Below are positions 22,170 to 34,570 of a stretch of 64,000 bases of DNA, in pieces. How positions within the stretch are numbered: the stretch's first letter is position 1; the number at the start of each line of letters is the position of its first letter. The DNA lies in NCBI GenBank assembly GCA_933228675.1, contig OW121741.1, forward strand, positions 121,048,418 to 121,112,417, in the 5' to 3' direction. The stretch comes from Stomorhina lunata. Lineage: Eukaryota > Arthropoda > Insecta > Diptera > Rhiniidae. The position numbers and the translations under genes are program-made. A model generated the notes under the pieces. That model was given only the letters and a program-made list of their open reading frames with translations, had not been told where the DNA came from and ran no database searches.

Positions 22170-24105
22170 TCACTGAAAATTTTTGGTTACAAAATTTTAT
22201 AGAAAATTTTTCGGTCAAAAATTTTTATAGAAAATTTTTTGGTAAAAAATTTTTATAGAAAATTTTGGGGTCAAAAATTTTGATAGAACATTTTTTGGTC
22301 AAAAATTTTGATAGAAAATTTTTTGGTCAAAAATTTTTATAGAAATTTTTTTTGTCAAAAATCTTTATAGAAAATTTGTTGGTCAAAAATTTTTATAGAA
22401 AATTTTTTGATCAAATATTTTTATAGAATATTTTTTGGTCAAAAATTTTTATTGAAAATTTGTTGGTCAAATATTTTTATAGAAAATATTATGGGTTAAA
22501 AATTTGTATAGTAAATTTTTGACCTAAAATTTTTTATAGAAAATTTTAATGTCAAAAATTTTTATAGAAAATTTTTTGTTAAAAAATTTTTGGGTCAAAA
22601 ATTTTTATAGAAAATTTTTGGGTAAAAAATTTTTATAGAAAATTTTTGGGTCAAAAATTTTTATAGACAATTTTTGGGTCAAAAATTTTTAGAGAAAATT
22701 TTTATAGAAAAATTTTGGGTCAAAAATTTTTATAGAAAATTTTTGGGTCAACAATTTTTATAGAAAATTTTTTGGTCAAAAATTTTTATAGAAACTTTTT
22801 TGGTCAAAAATTTTTATAGAAAATTTTTTGGTCAAAAATTTTTATAGAAAATTTTTTAGTCAAAAATTTTTATAGAAGCTTTTTTGGTCAAAAATTTTTA
22901 TAGAACATCTTTGGGTCAAAAGTTTTTTATAGAAAATTTTTGGTTTAATAGCTTTAGTAGAAAATTTTTGTATTAAAAAAAAAAATTAAAAGAAGATTTT
23001 TAACACACAAATCTTTATAGAAAAATATAGATCAGCACCTAAAAATGATCGCATACGATACGATCATTTTCTTTTTCATCTGCGATAATTTTTCTATTAA
23101 AAAAATATTACTGTGTTAAGTTTTTTATAGAAAATTATCATCCGTGATAATATTTATAAAAAAACTTGCCGTCTGAGATTATTTTTTCTAATATAATTAT
23201 CTCTGGTCAAATTATATAGAGAACTTTTCACACAAAAATTTTAATAAAAAATTTTTGACTTAAAATTTTTTTTTGGAAAATTTTTGACTCAAAAGATTTG
23301 CCAGAAAATTTTTGATACAAAAATTTTTATAGAAAATTTTTGATCTTAAAATTTTTATAGAAAATTTTTGACCCAAAAAATTTTTATACAAGACCTCAAG
23401 CTTGAAAAAATCTTTTATTTATTTTGTGAAAATTTTTGACCCAAAAAAATTTTGACTCCAAAATTTTAATCGATAATTTTTGATCGAAAAGTTTAAATCG
23501 AAAATGTTTGACCCAAAAATTTTAATAGAAAATTTTTGAATCAAAAAATTTTTGGCTCAAAATTTTTTATAGAAAATTTTTGACTCAAAAATTTTTATAG
23601 AAAATTTTTGACTCAAAAATTTTTATAGAAAATTTTTGACTCAAAAATTTTTATAGAAAATTTTTGATAGAAAAAAACCATCACCTAGAGAAAATTATCA
23701 TCTGCCATAATTTTTCTATAGAAAATTAATAAATTAATTAAAATTAATTTTTATAAAGAATATTGCCACTTAAAATAATTTTGTATAGAAAATTATCTTC
23801 TGTGTTAAATTTTTTTTATATATATCTTTAAATCTTCTATAGAAACTATCATCTGTGATTTTTTATTTTTGTTAACAATTATTGTCTGTATAAATCTCTC
23901 TATAGGATATGGTGAACAATTGTTATGCAAAATTTTTTGTCAAAAATTTTATAAAATTTTTTTTATATAGAAAATTTTCTGTTTAAATTTTTTTTTGCTA
24001 AAAAATTTTTATAGAAAATTAGTCAAGAATTTTATATCAAAAATTATTATTAAAAATCGTTTGCTAAAAATTTTTATAGCAAATTGAAATCAGACCATGA
24101 TTTCT
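22170..24105. repeat. Long inverted repeat, left arm (28-bp array plus mixed units)
   Basis: 22170-22960 is a 28-bp array (core TTTTTATAGAAAA, linker TTTTTGGTCAAAA; GGTC at 22802 and 22830). 22990-23230 and 23690-24080 are diverged ATTATC units, and 23230-23680 is again GACTCAAAA units. The whole arm is homologous in inverted order to the right arm starting at 27571. Matching anchors are CAGCACCTAAAAAT at 23034, the stretch with GGTCAAATTATATAG at about 23206, GTCAAGAATTTTATAT at about 24022 and CAGACCATGATTTC at 24091. Confidence 0.88.
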
Positions 24106-27100
24106 CGTACCCACTATAGGACCACTAAGAATTAATATTTAATCCTCTCAGAAAAATAAGTTTTTATTCGAATTAAGCAAAATATTTGATCTTAAGAAAT
24201 ACTATATCTATAGAATATCTATACCCCTATGGAATATCTATAGACCTATAGAATATACGACTCTTGCCGAAAATGACTCAAAAATGCATATTCCGAATAA
24301 AATGTTCACATGGTAACAAAACTTATGAGGACATAAATATTTTTCTAAAAAATTAAAAAAAATCTAGAATATTGTAGACATTGAGTTTAAATTTAATCTC
24401 AGTATTATAGGATATCAATAAGCCAGAATATATTATCTCTAGTACTTGGTTACTTCTTTTGAAATTAAGATTTAAATTTAATCTAGTCATTAAATTTAAT
24501 TTAATTAAAAACTTATTTCTTGTTGTACTATCGTATATTTTTCCTCTATATTTTGAAATTGTAAATAGTTATTTAACAAAATTTTCTTGAAATTTTAAAT
24601 TAAATTTTAATAATGTTTAGTTTTTCTTAGAAAACTGTATAAATTAAGTGATTTCGAAATTGCGCCTAAAGCCAGGCAATTCATTTTGTCTAATGTTAAT
24701 ACGCTCTGTTATAAGATGTTTAAGTGTATATGGAAAAAGAAGAAACGGAAGTGGTTTTTAAAATGAACAAAACGAGGAAAGTATACTTTTATACTCTTAA
24801 TATGTAAAAATTCTTTACATCAAATAAAAATTATTATTTTTAAGTAAATTTTACTTAATTCAAGCACATTTTTGTAACTAAAATTAAGTTCGCATCTAAC
24901 TTTAATCTTGTTAAAACATTTTTTGGAGTGTAAATTAAATACAAAGTTTAAGTTTAAATTTAAGAAAAAAATATGGTTTAGTAATCTCGTTAGAAAGGTT
25001 ACGAGCAGATCAAGATGTAATTTTATAAATATCATACATTTTGTAAAAACGTTTATGTTTTGTTCTATAAATGCAATTTCAAACTTTAAGGTATAAAACT
25101 TATCTATTCTTATAAATTATTTCAAAGTAACATAAGATAAGGGTAGTTTTAAAAATCAATTTTTTGTTTTTTAATTGTACGTCTATGAGCGAATTAGTGT
25201 ACGTTACATTCCTACAAATTTATATGTTCTACCCCATTGTGCCGAGTAAATCCTGGTGCATTAAGAAAGTAAATTTAAATGGAAAATCTGACGTTCATAA
25301 AGGTCGTTAGTAATTGCAAATTGAATGATGAATGGCTTATCTGCATAGAAGATAAAAATCTTGTTCATAAAATGGATGTAAAGTTATTTTCAAAAAAAAA
25401 CCTTGTAAAATATTGAGAAAAAATTCTTAAATTTTATTTTATGCCTTAAATTACTTTATTACCAATTATTATTGCCACATTCCGCTGTCTTAAACATTTA
25501 TTTATTAAAAATAATTTTCAATAAAAAAATGCAATAATTTTAAATCAAATCTTCTTAAATTGTTTCATAAAAATTTATTTTTTCACATAAATGTTCTGTC
25601 TCGTTTAAAATTTTAACAATTTGATTAGACGACAGGAAGGAAGGTTCAACGAGAACAAAGGCAGGATTTTAGCTTGAAAAAAAAAAATAAATAATAAATT
25701 TTAATAAAAAAATTTTCGTTTGCCTGCATTTTCGAAAAAGCGAAAATAAATAATAAAAATATAATGTCAATTGAAAGACAAAAAATGACATTTAATACAA
25801 ATGCGAAGGCTTTAGATTTGGGAATTTATTAAAATTATAAAATTTTTTTTTTGCTTTTAACTTAAGCCATAAAAAAAATCCAATGTAATAAATTCAATTA
25901 TGAAAATAATAACAAAACGAATTAAAATAAAAATAAATTGGAATAAAATGAGAAGAAATGAAATCGAGTAATAAATTTAACAAAGAGATAATTCAAGTAG
26001 GATATTTAAAAAAAGGAAAAATATGATAAATAAAAAAATTCTGAATAAAAATGACTTAAGAAGAATTTTTTTTGAAAAAAAAAAAAAAACATTTGAAATT
26101 TTTCACATAAATTTCCTGGAATTAAAATTCTTATTTTTCTTAAAATCCTATACTAATAAAGTCTCTGCAGAAAAAAAGTTTTTAACTAATTTCACAAAAT
26201 TTTGTTTAACACATTTTATTTGTTATTAAAAACTTTTTAATTTTTATTTATGCCCCAATACTTAAATGAAAAGTCACTTTATTACCCATAAAAAAATTTT
26301 GTTAGCAAAATTTTATTCATGGTTATAGTTATGGAACAACTGTTTATCTTCCTTTTATCTAAAATTTCGTGTGGAAATTAGTTTTCATATACAATTTCCT
26401 TAGGGAGCTGAGGGTTAGTTTTACTTAAATAATATTTGTATTATACTGAAATTAAATGGTTTTGTTGTGAAAGAAGTTCTTAAAATCATATTCAATATCC
26501 GGCTTAATCAACTTATAAATACATATATAAAAAAATAAATAAATAAATCTGTATGTATTTATTCTTGTCGGTTTATCCACATATTAAAGTTTATGCTACG
26601 TTAATCATACGCTGTGGTTAACAGGATATGAATTTTCCCCGATAGTTAACATTAATTATACTTTAAGGTGGTGGTAGTATGGTTTGAATGAGGATGTGGC
26701 TGTATGTGTGTTTCCTCTGTGTATCATGAATAAGACCACGCTAGATTTTAATTAATATTTGAAAAATACTATTGAACGAGTTATTTTTTATGCTCGAATA
26801 AATTTAATCAATATTTTTGGTTTAATCCTTATAGTAGTAGTAAGATTTTTCTTTAAACTACACAATGGGGCAAAGTGATACAATTTGTAGAAATTGACTG
26901 GGCCTACGTAAGTTTCTTATAACGAGTGAGGTCACCTACTTTTGTTAACGTTTAGAAATAGGGTTGGATAATAGAGCGGTACTTGGTTTATCTTTTCACG
27001 TTTGAATTATGTTAACACTGGCCGGAAGATGTTTAAAGTATAATATTCTTTCGGTTAAAAATTTAAATTAAAAAACATCGAGAACTAGTAAGAGTGTTAT

Positions 27101-27570
27101 ATTCGGTTGTGGCGAACTTTATATACCCTTGATGGTGGGTATATAAAGTTCGCCACAATGCTCTCGTTGTTCTTTTTAAAATTAGGAAACATATCTCATA
27201 TATCTACGAGGGTGCAACTAATTCAAAATGTGGACCAAATTCGAAAATAATAACAGTACTCCCCAAAATGAAACTATTTACCTTAAAAATGACCACCACT
27301 ATATTTTTTTTATTTTTTGTTGTATCTTAATTATAAAAACGGTCGAGTTTTAAAATTCTATGGATACATTATTTTTTTTAATTTGTTTTTATAAAATTTG
27401 TCATATTTTCAAAACGTATTTTCCGGTTTTGTTGAAAACTACAGAATGAAAAAACAAATACAAATATCCTTAAGTACTTTTAAGATAATTTTTTGATATG
27501 CTTAACGGATGCGAGGTAATTTGCACTTTATTATAATTTCTCTTGTTGATCAGTGTAATTCGATGAGATA
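24106..27570. other. 3.5-kb spacer between the inverted arms
   Basis: Non-repetitive, very AT-rich. No coding sequence is supported: the open frames at 24820-25035, 24908-25096 and 26023-26229 are low-complexity. It contains the perfect hairpin at 27107-27158 and a possible eroded MITE at about 27205-27560. Confidence 0.6.
27107..27158. repeat. Perfect 22-bp hairpin
   Basis: Left arm 27107-27128 (TTGTGGCGAACTTTATATAC plus two C) and right arm 27137-27158 are exact reverse complements, separated by the 8-base loop TTGATGGT. The arms are more GC-rich than their surroundings. It could be a pair of transposon ends, a foldback remnant or a structured RNA; nothing here decides. Confidence 0.9.
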
Positions 27571-30500
27571 ATGATCACGGAAATCATGATCTGACTTTAA
27601 CCAATTTTCTAAAAAAATTTTAAACGATAAAAATTTTTCATATAAAATTCTTGACCAATTTTCTATAAATTTTTTTTAGCAAATTTGGCAATTTTCTTTA
27701 TAAAAATTATCACCGATGATAATTTTCTATAGAAAAAATTTCGCCATTGATAATTTTCTCTATATGATGACTTTTTTTCTATTAAAAATTTTCCATTTTC
27801 CATAAAAGTTTTTGATTAAAAAATTTTCTATTAAAATTTTTGGGTCAAATATTATCGCTTAAAGTTTTTGAGTCAAACATTTTTTATAAAAAAAATTTTT
27901 GAGCCAAACATTTTTATAGAAAATTAATTTTTGGGTCAAAAATTTTCTCGCAAAACTTTTTTGTCAAAAATTTTCTAAAAAAAATTTTTAGGTCAAAAAT
28001 TTTCTATTAAAATTTTTTGGTGAAAAGTTTTCGATATAAATTGACCACAGATAAAAATTATCTTTGATGGCAAATTTTCTTTATAAATATTATCAAGGCT
28101 AATAATTTTCTATAGCAGAATTAAAACAGTTGATATTTTAAATAGAAAAATTAAAGCAGATAATAGAGAAAACTATCATGCGATAATTTTTAGGTGCTGG
28201 GGCCAAATTACAGCATTCGATGTCAAGCATACTTTAAGGATAATCTAAATTATTTAAAAGATGCGCTGTTTACTATATTTTTTTGAAATTAATTGCCAAA
28301 AGATGAACAGTAGTAAAAGAGTTTTAATTGAATAATATATATTTTTAAAAACGAATCAAAATGGATACAAAATTTCATTAAACTCTTTGCATCGAAGTAA
28401 CTTTGAACATCCCTAAAGTATACTTTACAATATTTGCTCAAAAGTCTGAGTTTTCGATCGATATCGAATGCGGTAATTTGGCCCCTGTTCTATAAAAATG
28501 TTTGGCCCAAAAATTTTCTATAAAAATTTGTGTATTAAAAATCTTCAATTCAATTTTTTTAATACAAAAATTTTCTATAAAAACTTTTGACCCAAAAATT
28601 TTCTATAAAAATTTTTAAACCAAAAATTTTCTATAAAATCTATTGACTCAAATATTTTCTAAAAAAAACTTTTGACCCAAAAATGTTTGACTCAAAAAAA
28701 AAAAACTTATATAAACATGTTTGAGCCAAAAAATTTTCCATAAAAATTGTTGAGCCAAAAATTTTCTATAAAAATTTTTTTTATAAAAATATTAGAGCCA
28801 AAAATTTTTTATAAAAATATTAGAGCCAAATATTTTCTATAAAAATTAAGAACCAAAAATTTTCTATAAAAATTTAAGAACCAAAATTTTTCTATAAAAA
28901 TTTTTGACCCAAAAATTTTCTATAAAAATTTTTGACCCAAAAATTTTCTACAAAAATTTTTGACCCAAAAATTTTCTATAAAAATTTTTGACCCAAAAAT
29001 TTTCTATAAAAATTTTTGACCCAAAAATTTTCTATAAAAATTTTTGACCCAAAAATTTTCTATAAAAATTTTTGACCCAAAAATTTTCTATAAAAATTTT
29101 TGACCCAAAAATTTTCTATAAAAATTTTTGACCCAAAAATTTTCTATAAAAATTTTTGACCCAAAAATTTTCTATAAAAATTTTTGACCCAAAAATTTTC
29201 TATAAAAATTTTTGACCCAAAAATTTTCTATAAAAATTTTTGACCCAAAAATTTTCTATAAAAATTTTTGACCCAAAAATTTTCTATAAAAATTTTTGAC
29301 CCAAAAATTTTCTATAAAAATTTTTGACCCAAAAATTTTCTATAAAAATTTTTGACCCAAAAATTTTCTATAAAAATTTTTGACCTAAAAATTTTCTATA
29401 AAAATTTTTGACTCAAAAATTTTCTATAAAAATTTTTGACCCTAAAATTTTCTATACAAATTTTTTTCCCAAAAATTTTCTATAAAAATTTTTGACAAAA
29501 AACTTTTGTCTGTAAAAATTTTTGACAAAAAACGTCTGTCTGTAAAAATTTTTGAGCCAAAAATTTTCTATAAAAATTTTTGACTAAAAAATTTTCTATA
29601 AAAATTTGTAAGCCAAAAATTTTCTTTAAAAATTTGTAAGCCAAAAATTTTCTTTAAAAATTTTTGAACCAAAAATTTTCTTTAAAATTTTTTGAACCAA
29701 AAATATTCTATAAAAATTTTTGTGTCAAAAATTTTACCCACAAAATTGACAGATAGAAAGACAGACAGACAGATTAACAGATGAGCGCCTAAAACTAGGC
29801 AAAACTATTTATCTAAAGTAAGGCGCAATTCTATAAATTCTATAAAAATTTTTGACCCAAAAATTTTCTATAAAAATTTTTGACCCAAAAATTTTCTATA
29901 AAAATTTTTGACCCAAAAATTTTCTATAAAAATTTTTGACCCAAAAATTTTCTATAAAAATTTTTGACCCAAAAATTTTCTATAAAAATTTTTGACCTAA
30001 AAATTTTCTATAAAAATTTTTGACCCAAAAATTTTCTATAAAAATTTTTGACCCAAAAATTTTCTATAAAAATTTTTGACCCAAAAATTTTCTATAAAAA
30101 TTTTTGACCCAAAAATTTTCTATACAAATTTTTGACCCAAAAATTTTCTATAAAAATTTTTGACCCAAAAATTTTCTATAAAAATTTTTGACCCAAAAAT
30201 TTTCTATAAAAATTTTTGACCCTAAAATTTTCTATAAAAATTTTTGACAAAAAACTTCTGTCTGTAAAAATTTTTGACAAAAAACGTCTGTCTGTAAAAA
30301 TTTTTGAGCCAAAAATTTTCTATAAAAATTTTTGACTAAAAAATTTTCTATAAAAATTTGTAAGCCAAAAATTTTCTTTAAAAATTTGTAAGCCAAAAAT
30401 TATCTTTAAAAATTTTTGAACCAAAAATTTTCTTTAAAATTTTTTGAACCAAAAATATTCTATAAAAATTTTTGTGTCAAAAATTTTACCCACAAAATTG

Positions 30501-30595
30501 ACAGATAGAAAGACAGACAGACAGATTAACAGATGAGCGCCTAAAACTAGGCAAAACTATTTATCTAAAGTAAGGCGCAATGTATCCGTCTTTCT
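27571..30595. repeat. Long inverted repeat, right arm, expanded 28-bp array
   Basis: Reverse-complement counterpart of 22170-24105, interrupted by a MITE at 28199-28485. From about 28505 the unit is TTTTTGACCCAAAA plus TTTTCTATAAAAA, 28 bp, nearly identical from 28895 to 29390. A segment ending in a unique tail (GACAGACAGACAGATTAACA at about 29766) is repeated 752 bp further on, giving a tandem copy up to about 30584. The right arm is longer than the left because of this local amplification. Confidence 0.9.
28199..28485. mobile_element. 287-bp MITE of the foldback family, inside the right arm
   Basis: Terminal inverted repeats match at 22 of 23 positions: GGGGCCAAATTACAGCATTC on the left, and the inverse of the right end reads GGGGCCAAATTACCGCATTC. 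Inside the right end is CTCAGACTTTTGAGCAAATA (inverse), shared with the element at 10008-10942. It has no coding capacity. The homologous left arm at about 23030 lacks it, giving an empty-site comparison. Confidence 0.88.
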
Positions 30596-31880
30596 GTTGA
30601 ATATGCCTGTCTTTCTGTGTCCATCTTTCATGTCCATCATTCTGTGTCCGTCTTTAAATATCAATTGTCTATTTAAATCCGATTTTTGAGGATGGTATAT
30701 AAACCTAAATTCAATGATGGTATATTTATAGTTAGTTCAATATAAGTAATATTTATAGTTTTATCAAAATCTTCCAGAATCATCTGCACCATGATTTAAG
30801 TTTTTTCTAAAACAAACCGAGTACTTTTATGGATGTTAGTGGTGGCCAGTCATAATGTCAATATGAGGCATTTTGTTATAACTTATTTTTTTAAAGAGCC
30901 ACAACAGTAATGAAAGGGATAAAATTATGATTGATAACCTAAAATTACTGATTAAAGATGAGAACATTTGTGGAAAAATGACTGATAGTGAAAAAATGCA
31001 GATGATAACAGTTAAGAAAAATCTTTCCTTCTAGGGGTTTACTAAGGTCAGATAAACTTGATTACTGTATTTTTTCAGAGATAAACTATTTTAAGTTTTC
31101 TGTCATATAAACATTTAGAGAATAACATCGAAAAGGCAGTACCATACAGATCAGGCCAATATATAGCTTCCCGCTGACTTGAAAAATATTACATACATAC
31201 ATAACTCCCACGTCATTCCAATTGGAGCAAGGGGTACTTCTCTCTCTTTTTGAAATTTTTTTTAAATGGGTCTGGCAGTTGATCGAAATTGGATATGACT
31301 AATCTTCTATACCACGGCAGTTCACTTGAAAGATATTAGTAAATAATAACAATGGGAAGCCTTTCCCAGTTGCAAAAGTTTGGTCATTATAAAATGTAGG
31401 TAATCTTCATAATAAATTTTCAAAAACTTTTTATCTTATATATTTATTTTAATTAAGAGCTTCATATTAGGCCTCATATTAAGTCTTTACTAATAATTAG
31501 CACTCAGATTCTTACACAAAAGAATTTTCAATATAAAATCTGCATGATTAATTGAGGTCATTGAATTTAAATGGCTTCAGGTTAAGTTCAATATATAGAA
31601 TTATTTGAGGGTAGTTAATTCGTGTTAAATCTTAAGAAAAAGTAAATCAAAAAGGAAACAAAGAAAACTGACATAATTATTATCGATAGAAAAATAATCA
31701 ACATTTGTAGCGCGTGGCAAATTGACAAATTGTGATGTTGTTAATTAAGTTTCTGTATAATCTATATATAGAAAAAAGAAATGCTGAGGCAATTTGACTG
31801 AGTTCTTTGATAGACTTTTATGAGCAAAATATTAGAAAGCGGAAAATAAATAAAATCGCTGTTTTGTAATTTTATATCAA
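30596..31880. other. Spacer between arrays
   Basis: Opens with a TGTCCATCTTTC-type pyrimidine-rich run (30585-30660) that looks like a degraded CTGTC/TTTCTG repeat, then ordinary AT-rich sequence. No gene seen. Confidence 0.6.
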
Positions 31881-34050
31881 AAATTTTCTAAAGAATAATT
31901 TTATAAGAAAATTTTCTACAAAAAAAATTTTAAAACGTAAAATTTCCTATCGAAAATTTTCTATACAAAATTTTATATACAAAATTTTTTATAGAAAAAT
32001 TTTATGTCCAAAAACTTTAATAGAAAATTTTTTTTAATAAAAATTTTCTAAACAAAAATTTATATCAAAAATTTTCTATGGAAAAATTTTATATAGATTT
32101 TATATCAAAAGTTTTCCATAGAAAACTTTTATGTTGGAAAAGTTTCCTTTGAAAAAAATTATACCAAATATTCCTTAGAAATATTTTACATCGATAATTT
32201 TCTATAGAATAATTTTATATCGAAATTTTTTTATTAAAAAATTTTAAAACGAAAATTTTCTATAGAAAAATTTTATAACGAAAATTTTCTATAGAAAAAT
32301 TTTATAACGAAAATTTTCTATACAAAAATTTTATATCCAAAATTTTCTATCGAAAATTTTAATAGAAGATTTTTTTTGTTTAAAATTTTCTATACAGAAA
32401 CTTTCTATGGAAAAATTTTATATAAAAAATTTTATATCAAATATTTTCTGTAGACTAATTTTATTACGAAAATGTTCTTTAAAAAATTGTCATATCGAAA
32501 ACTTTATATTCAAAATATTCTTTAGAAAAATTTGACATCAAAAATTTTCTATAGCAGAATTTTATAACAAAAATTTTACATTGACAATTTTCTTCAGAAA
32601 AATTTTATATTTTACAGAAAAATTTTATATCGAAGATTTGCTAAGATTTCCGAAAATTTTCAATAGAAAAATTTTATATCGAATGATTTTTTATTAAAAA
32701 TTTTTATATATAGCAAAATTTTACTTCGAAATTTTCTATAGCAGAATTTTATAACAAAAATTTTATATTGAAAATTTTCTTTAGAAAAATTTTATATTTT
32801 ACAGAAAAATTTTATATCGAAGATTTGCTAAGATTTACGAAAATTTTCTACAGAAAATTTTATATCGAAAAATTTTAAAATTAAAAATTTTTATATGTAG
32901 CAAAATTTTACTTCGAAAATTTTAAATGAATATTTTCTATTAAAAAATTTTATAACAAAAATTTTCTTTAAAAACATCTTATAACAAAAATTGTCTTAAA
33001 AAAAAATTCTATACCAAATTTTTTCTAGAAATATTTATTTCCGAAATTTTCTACAGCAAAATTTTATATCGAAAATTTTGAATGGAAACAATTTATATCC
33101 AAAATTTTCTGTAGAAAAATTTTATAAAGACTATTTTCCATTGAAAAATTTTATAACGAACATTTTCTTTAGAAAAAATATTATAGTGAAAATTTTCTGT
33201 AGAAAAATTTTGTATAGAAAATTTTCTGTAGAGAAATTTTGAATCAAAAATTTTCCATAACCAAATTTTATATTAAAAATTTTCTTGAAAAAAATTTTAT
33301 ATCGAAAATTTTCTATAGAAAAATTTTATATCAAAAATTTTTTATAAATTAAAATTTTCGATATTTTCTATTAAAAATTTTTATATATAGCAAAATTTTA
33401 CTTCGAAATTTTCAATAGCAGAATTTTAAAACAAAAATTTTATATTGAAAATTTTCTTTAGAAAAATTTTATATCGAAGATTTGCTAAGATTTACGAAAA
33501 TTTTCTATAAAAAAATTTTATATAGAAAAATTTTCTAATAAAAATTTTTATATATAGCAAAATTTTATACGAATATTTTCTATTAAAAAATCTGATAACA
33601 AAGATTTTCTTTAAAAAAATATCTTATAACAAAGATGATATGTAAAAAAATTCTATACCAAATTTTTTCTAGAAAAATTTATTTCCGAAATTTTCTATAG
33701 CAAAATTTTATATCGAAAATTTTGTATGGAAACAATTTACATCATAAATTTTCTGTAGAAAAATTTTATAATGAATATTTTCCAAAAAAAAATCTTATAG
33801 CGAAAATTTTCTGTACAAAAATTTTGTATCGAAAATTTTATATGAAAAATTTTCTTCAGAAAAAGTTTATATCGAAAATTTTCTAAAGAAAAATTTTTTA
33901 TCAAAAATTTTCTATAAATTAAAATTTACTGTAGAGCAATTTTGAATCAAAAAATTTCCGTAAACAAATTTTATATGAAAAATTTTCCGAAAACAAATTT
34001 TATATGAAAAATTTTCTTCAGAAAAATTTTATATCGAAAATTTTCTATAG
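31881..34050. repeat. 29-bp AT-rich array (TATCGAAAA linker)
   Basis: Core TTTTCTATAGAAAA with linker ATTTTATATCGAAAA or ATTTTATAACGAAAA (CGAAAA at 32250, 32279 and 32308). A variant cassette, GAAGATTTGCTAAGATTT, recurs near 32634, 32819 and 33476, so blocks of several units were copied together. The array ends against module B. Confidence 0.9.
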
Positions 34051-34059
34051 AATATTTTT

Positions 34060-34162
34060 TGGTTTTATCAAAAAACTATTTATTACAATAATAAATATTT
34101 GTAATAAATTGGAATCTTAGTGGAATACACTACAGTAAAACTTTTTAATTAAATGTTTGAGT
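34060..34162 (+). repeat. Dispersed module B, copy 1
   Basis: Non-tandem sequence (TTGGTTTTATC, a dyad around TTTATTACAA, GAATCTTAGTGGAATACACT, AAATGTTTGAG). Its reverse complement is at 39660-39757, and a shorter copy without the dyad is at 58223-58288. All three abut a CTATAG-core array. Confidence 0.82.
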
Positions 34163-34429
34163 AACAAAATTTTGATACTTTTTTAGAAAAGTTTTATATC
34201 AAAAATTTTCTTTAAAAAAATTGTATATCAAAAATTTTTTAAGAAATATTTTGTAACTTAAATTTTCTGTGGAAATATTTGGTAGCGATAATTTTCTATA
34301 TAAATGTTTTAAATGGAAAAATTTTGCATTTAAAATTTTCAATGGTAAATGTAATCTTAATCATTCAAAAAATGAACTTAAATGTTTGTGTTATTTACAC
34401 CCTTTTGCATTTCAGGTGACGATATAAGA

Positions 34430-34570
34430 TTCACTGCATGGTTAGTTACTCAGACTTTTAAGCAAATATTGTGTAACCTTAAGGATTTTCAAAATAATTT
34501 ATTTTTCAAAAAGTTGATAAAACTTGATATTTAAACATATCCTTTTATTTGTCAAAATATTTCGTTTAAA
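34430..34570 (+). mobile_element. Fragment of the 10008-10942 element family
   Basis: ACTCAGACTTTTAAGCAAAT through GATTTTCAAAATAATTTA to TTGATATTTAAACATA parallels 10040-10135 almost base for base. The terminal GGCCAAAT/CATTCGAT sequence is missing, so this copy is broken at its left end. Confidence 0.75.
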
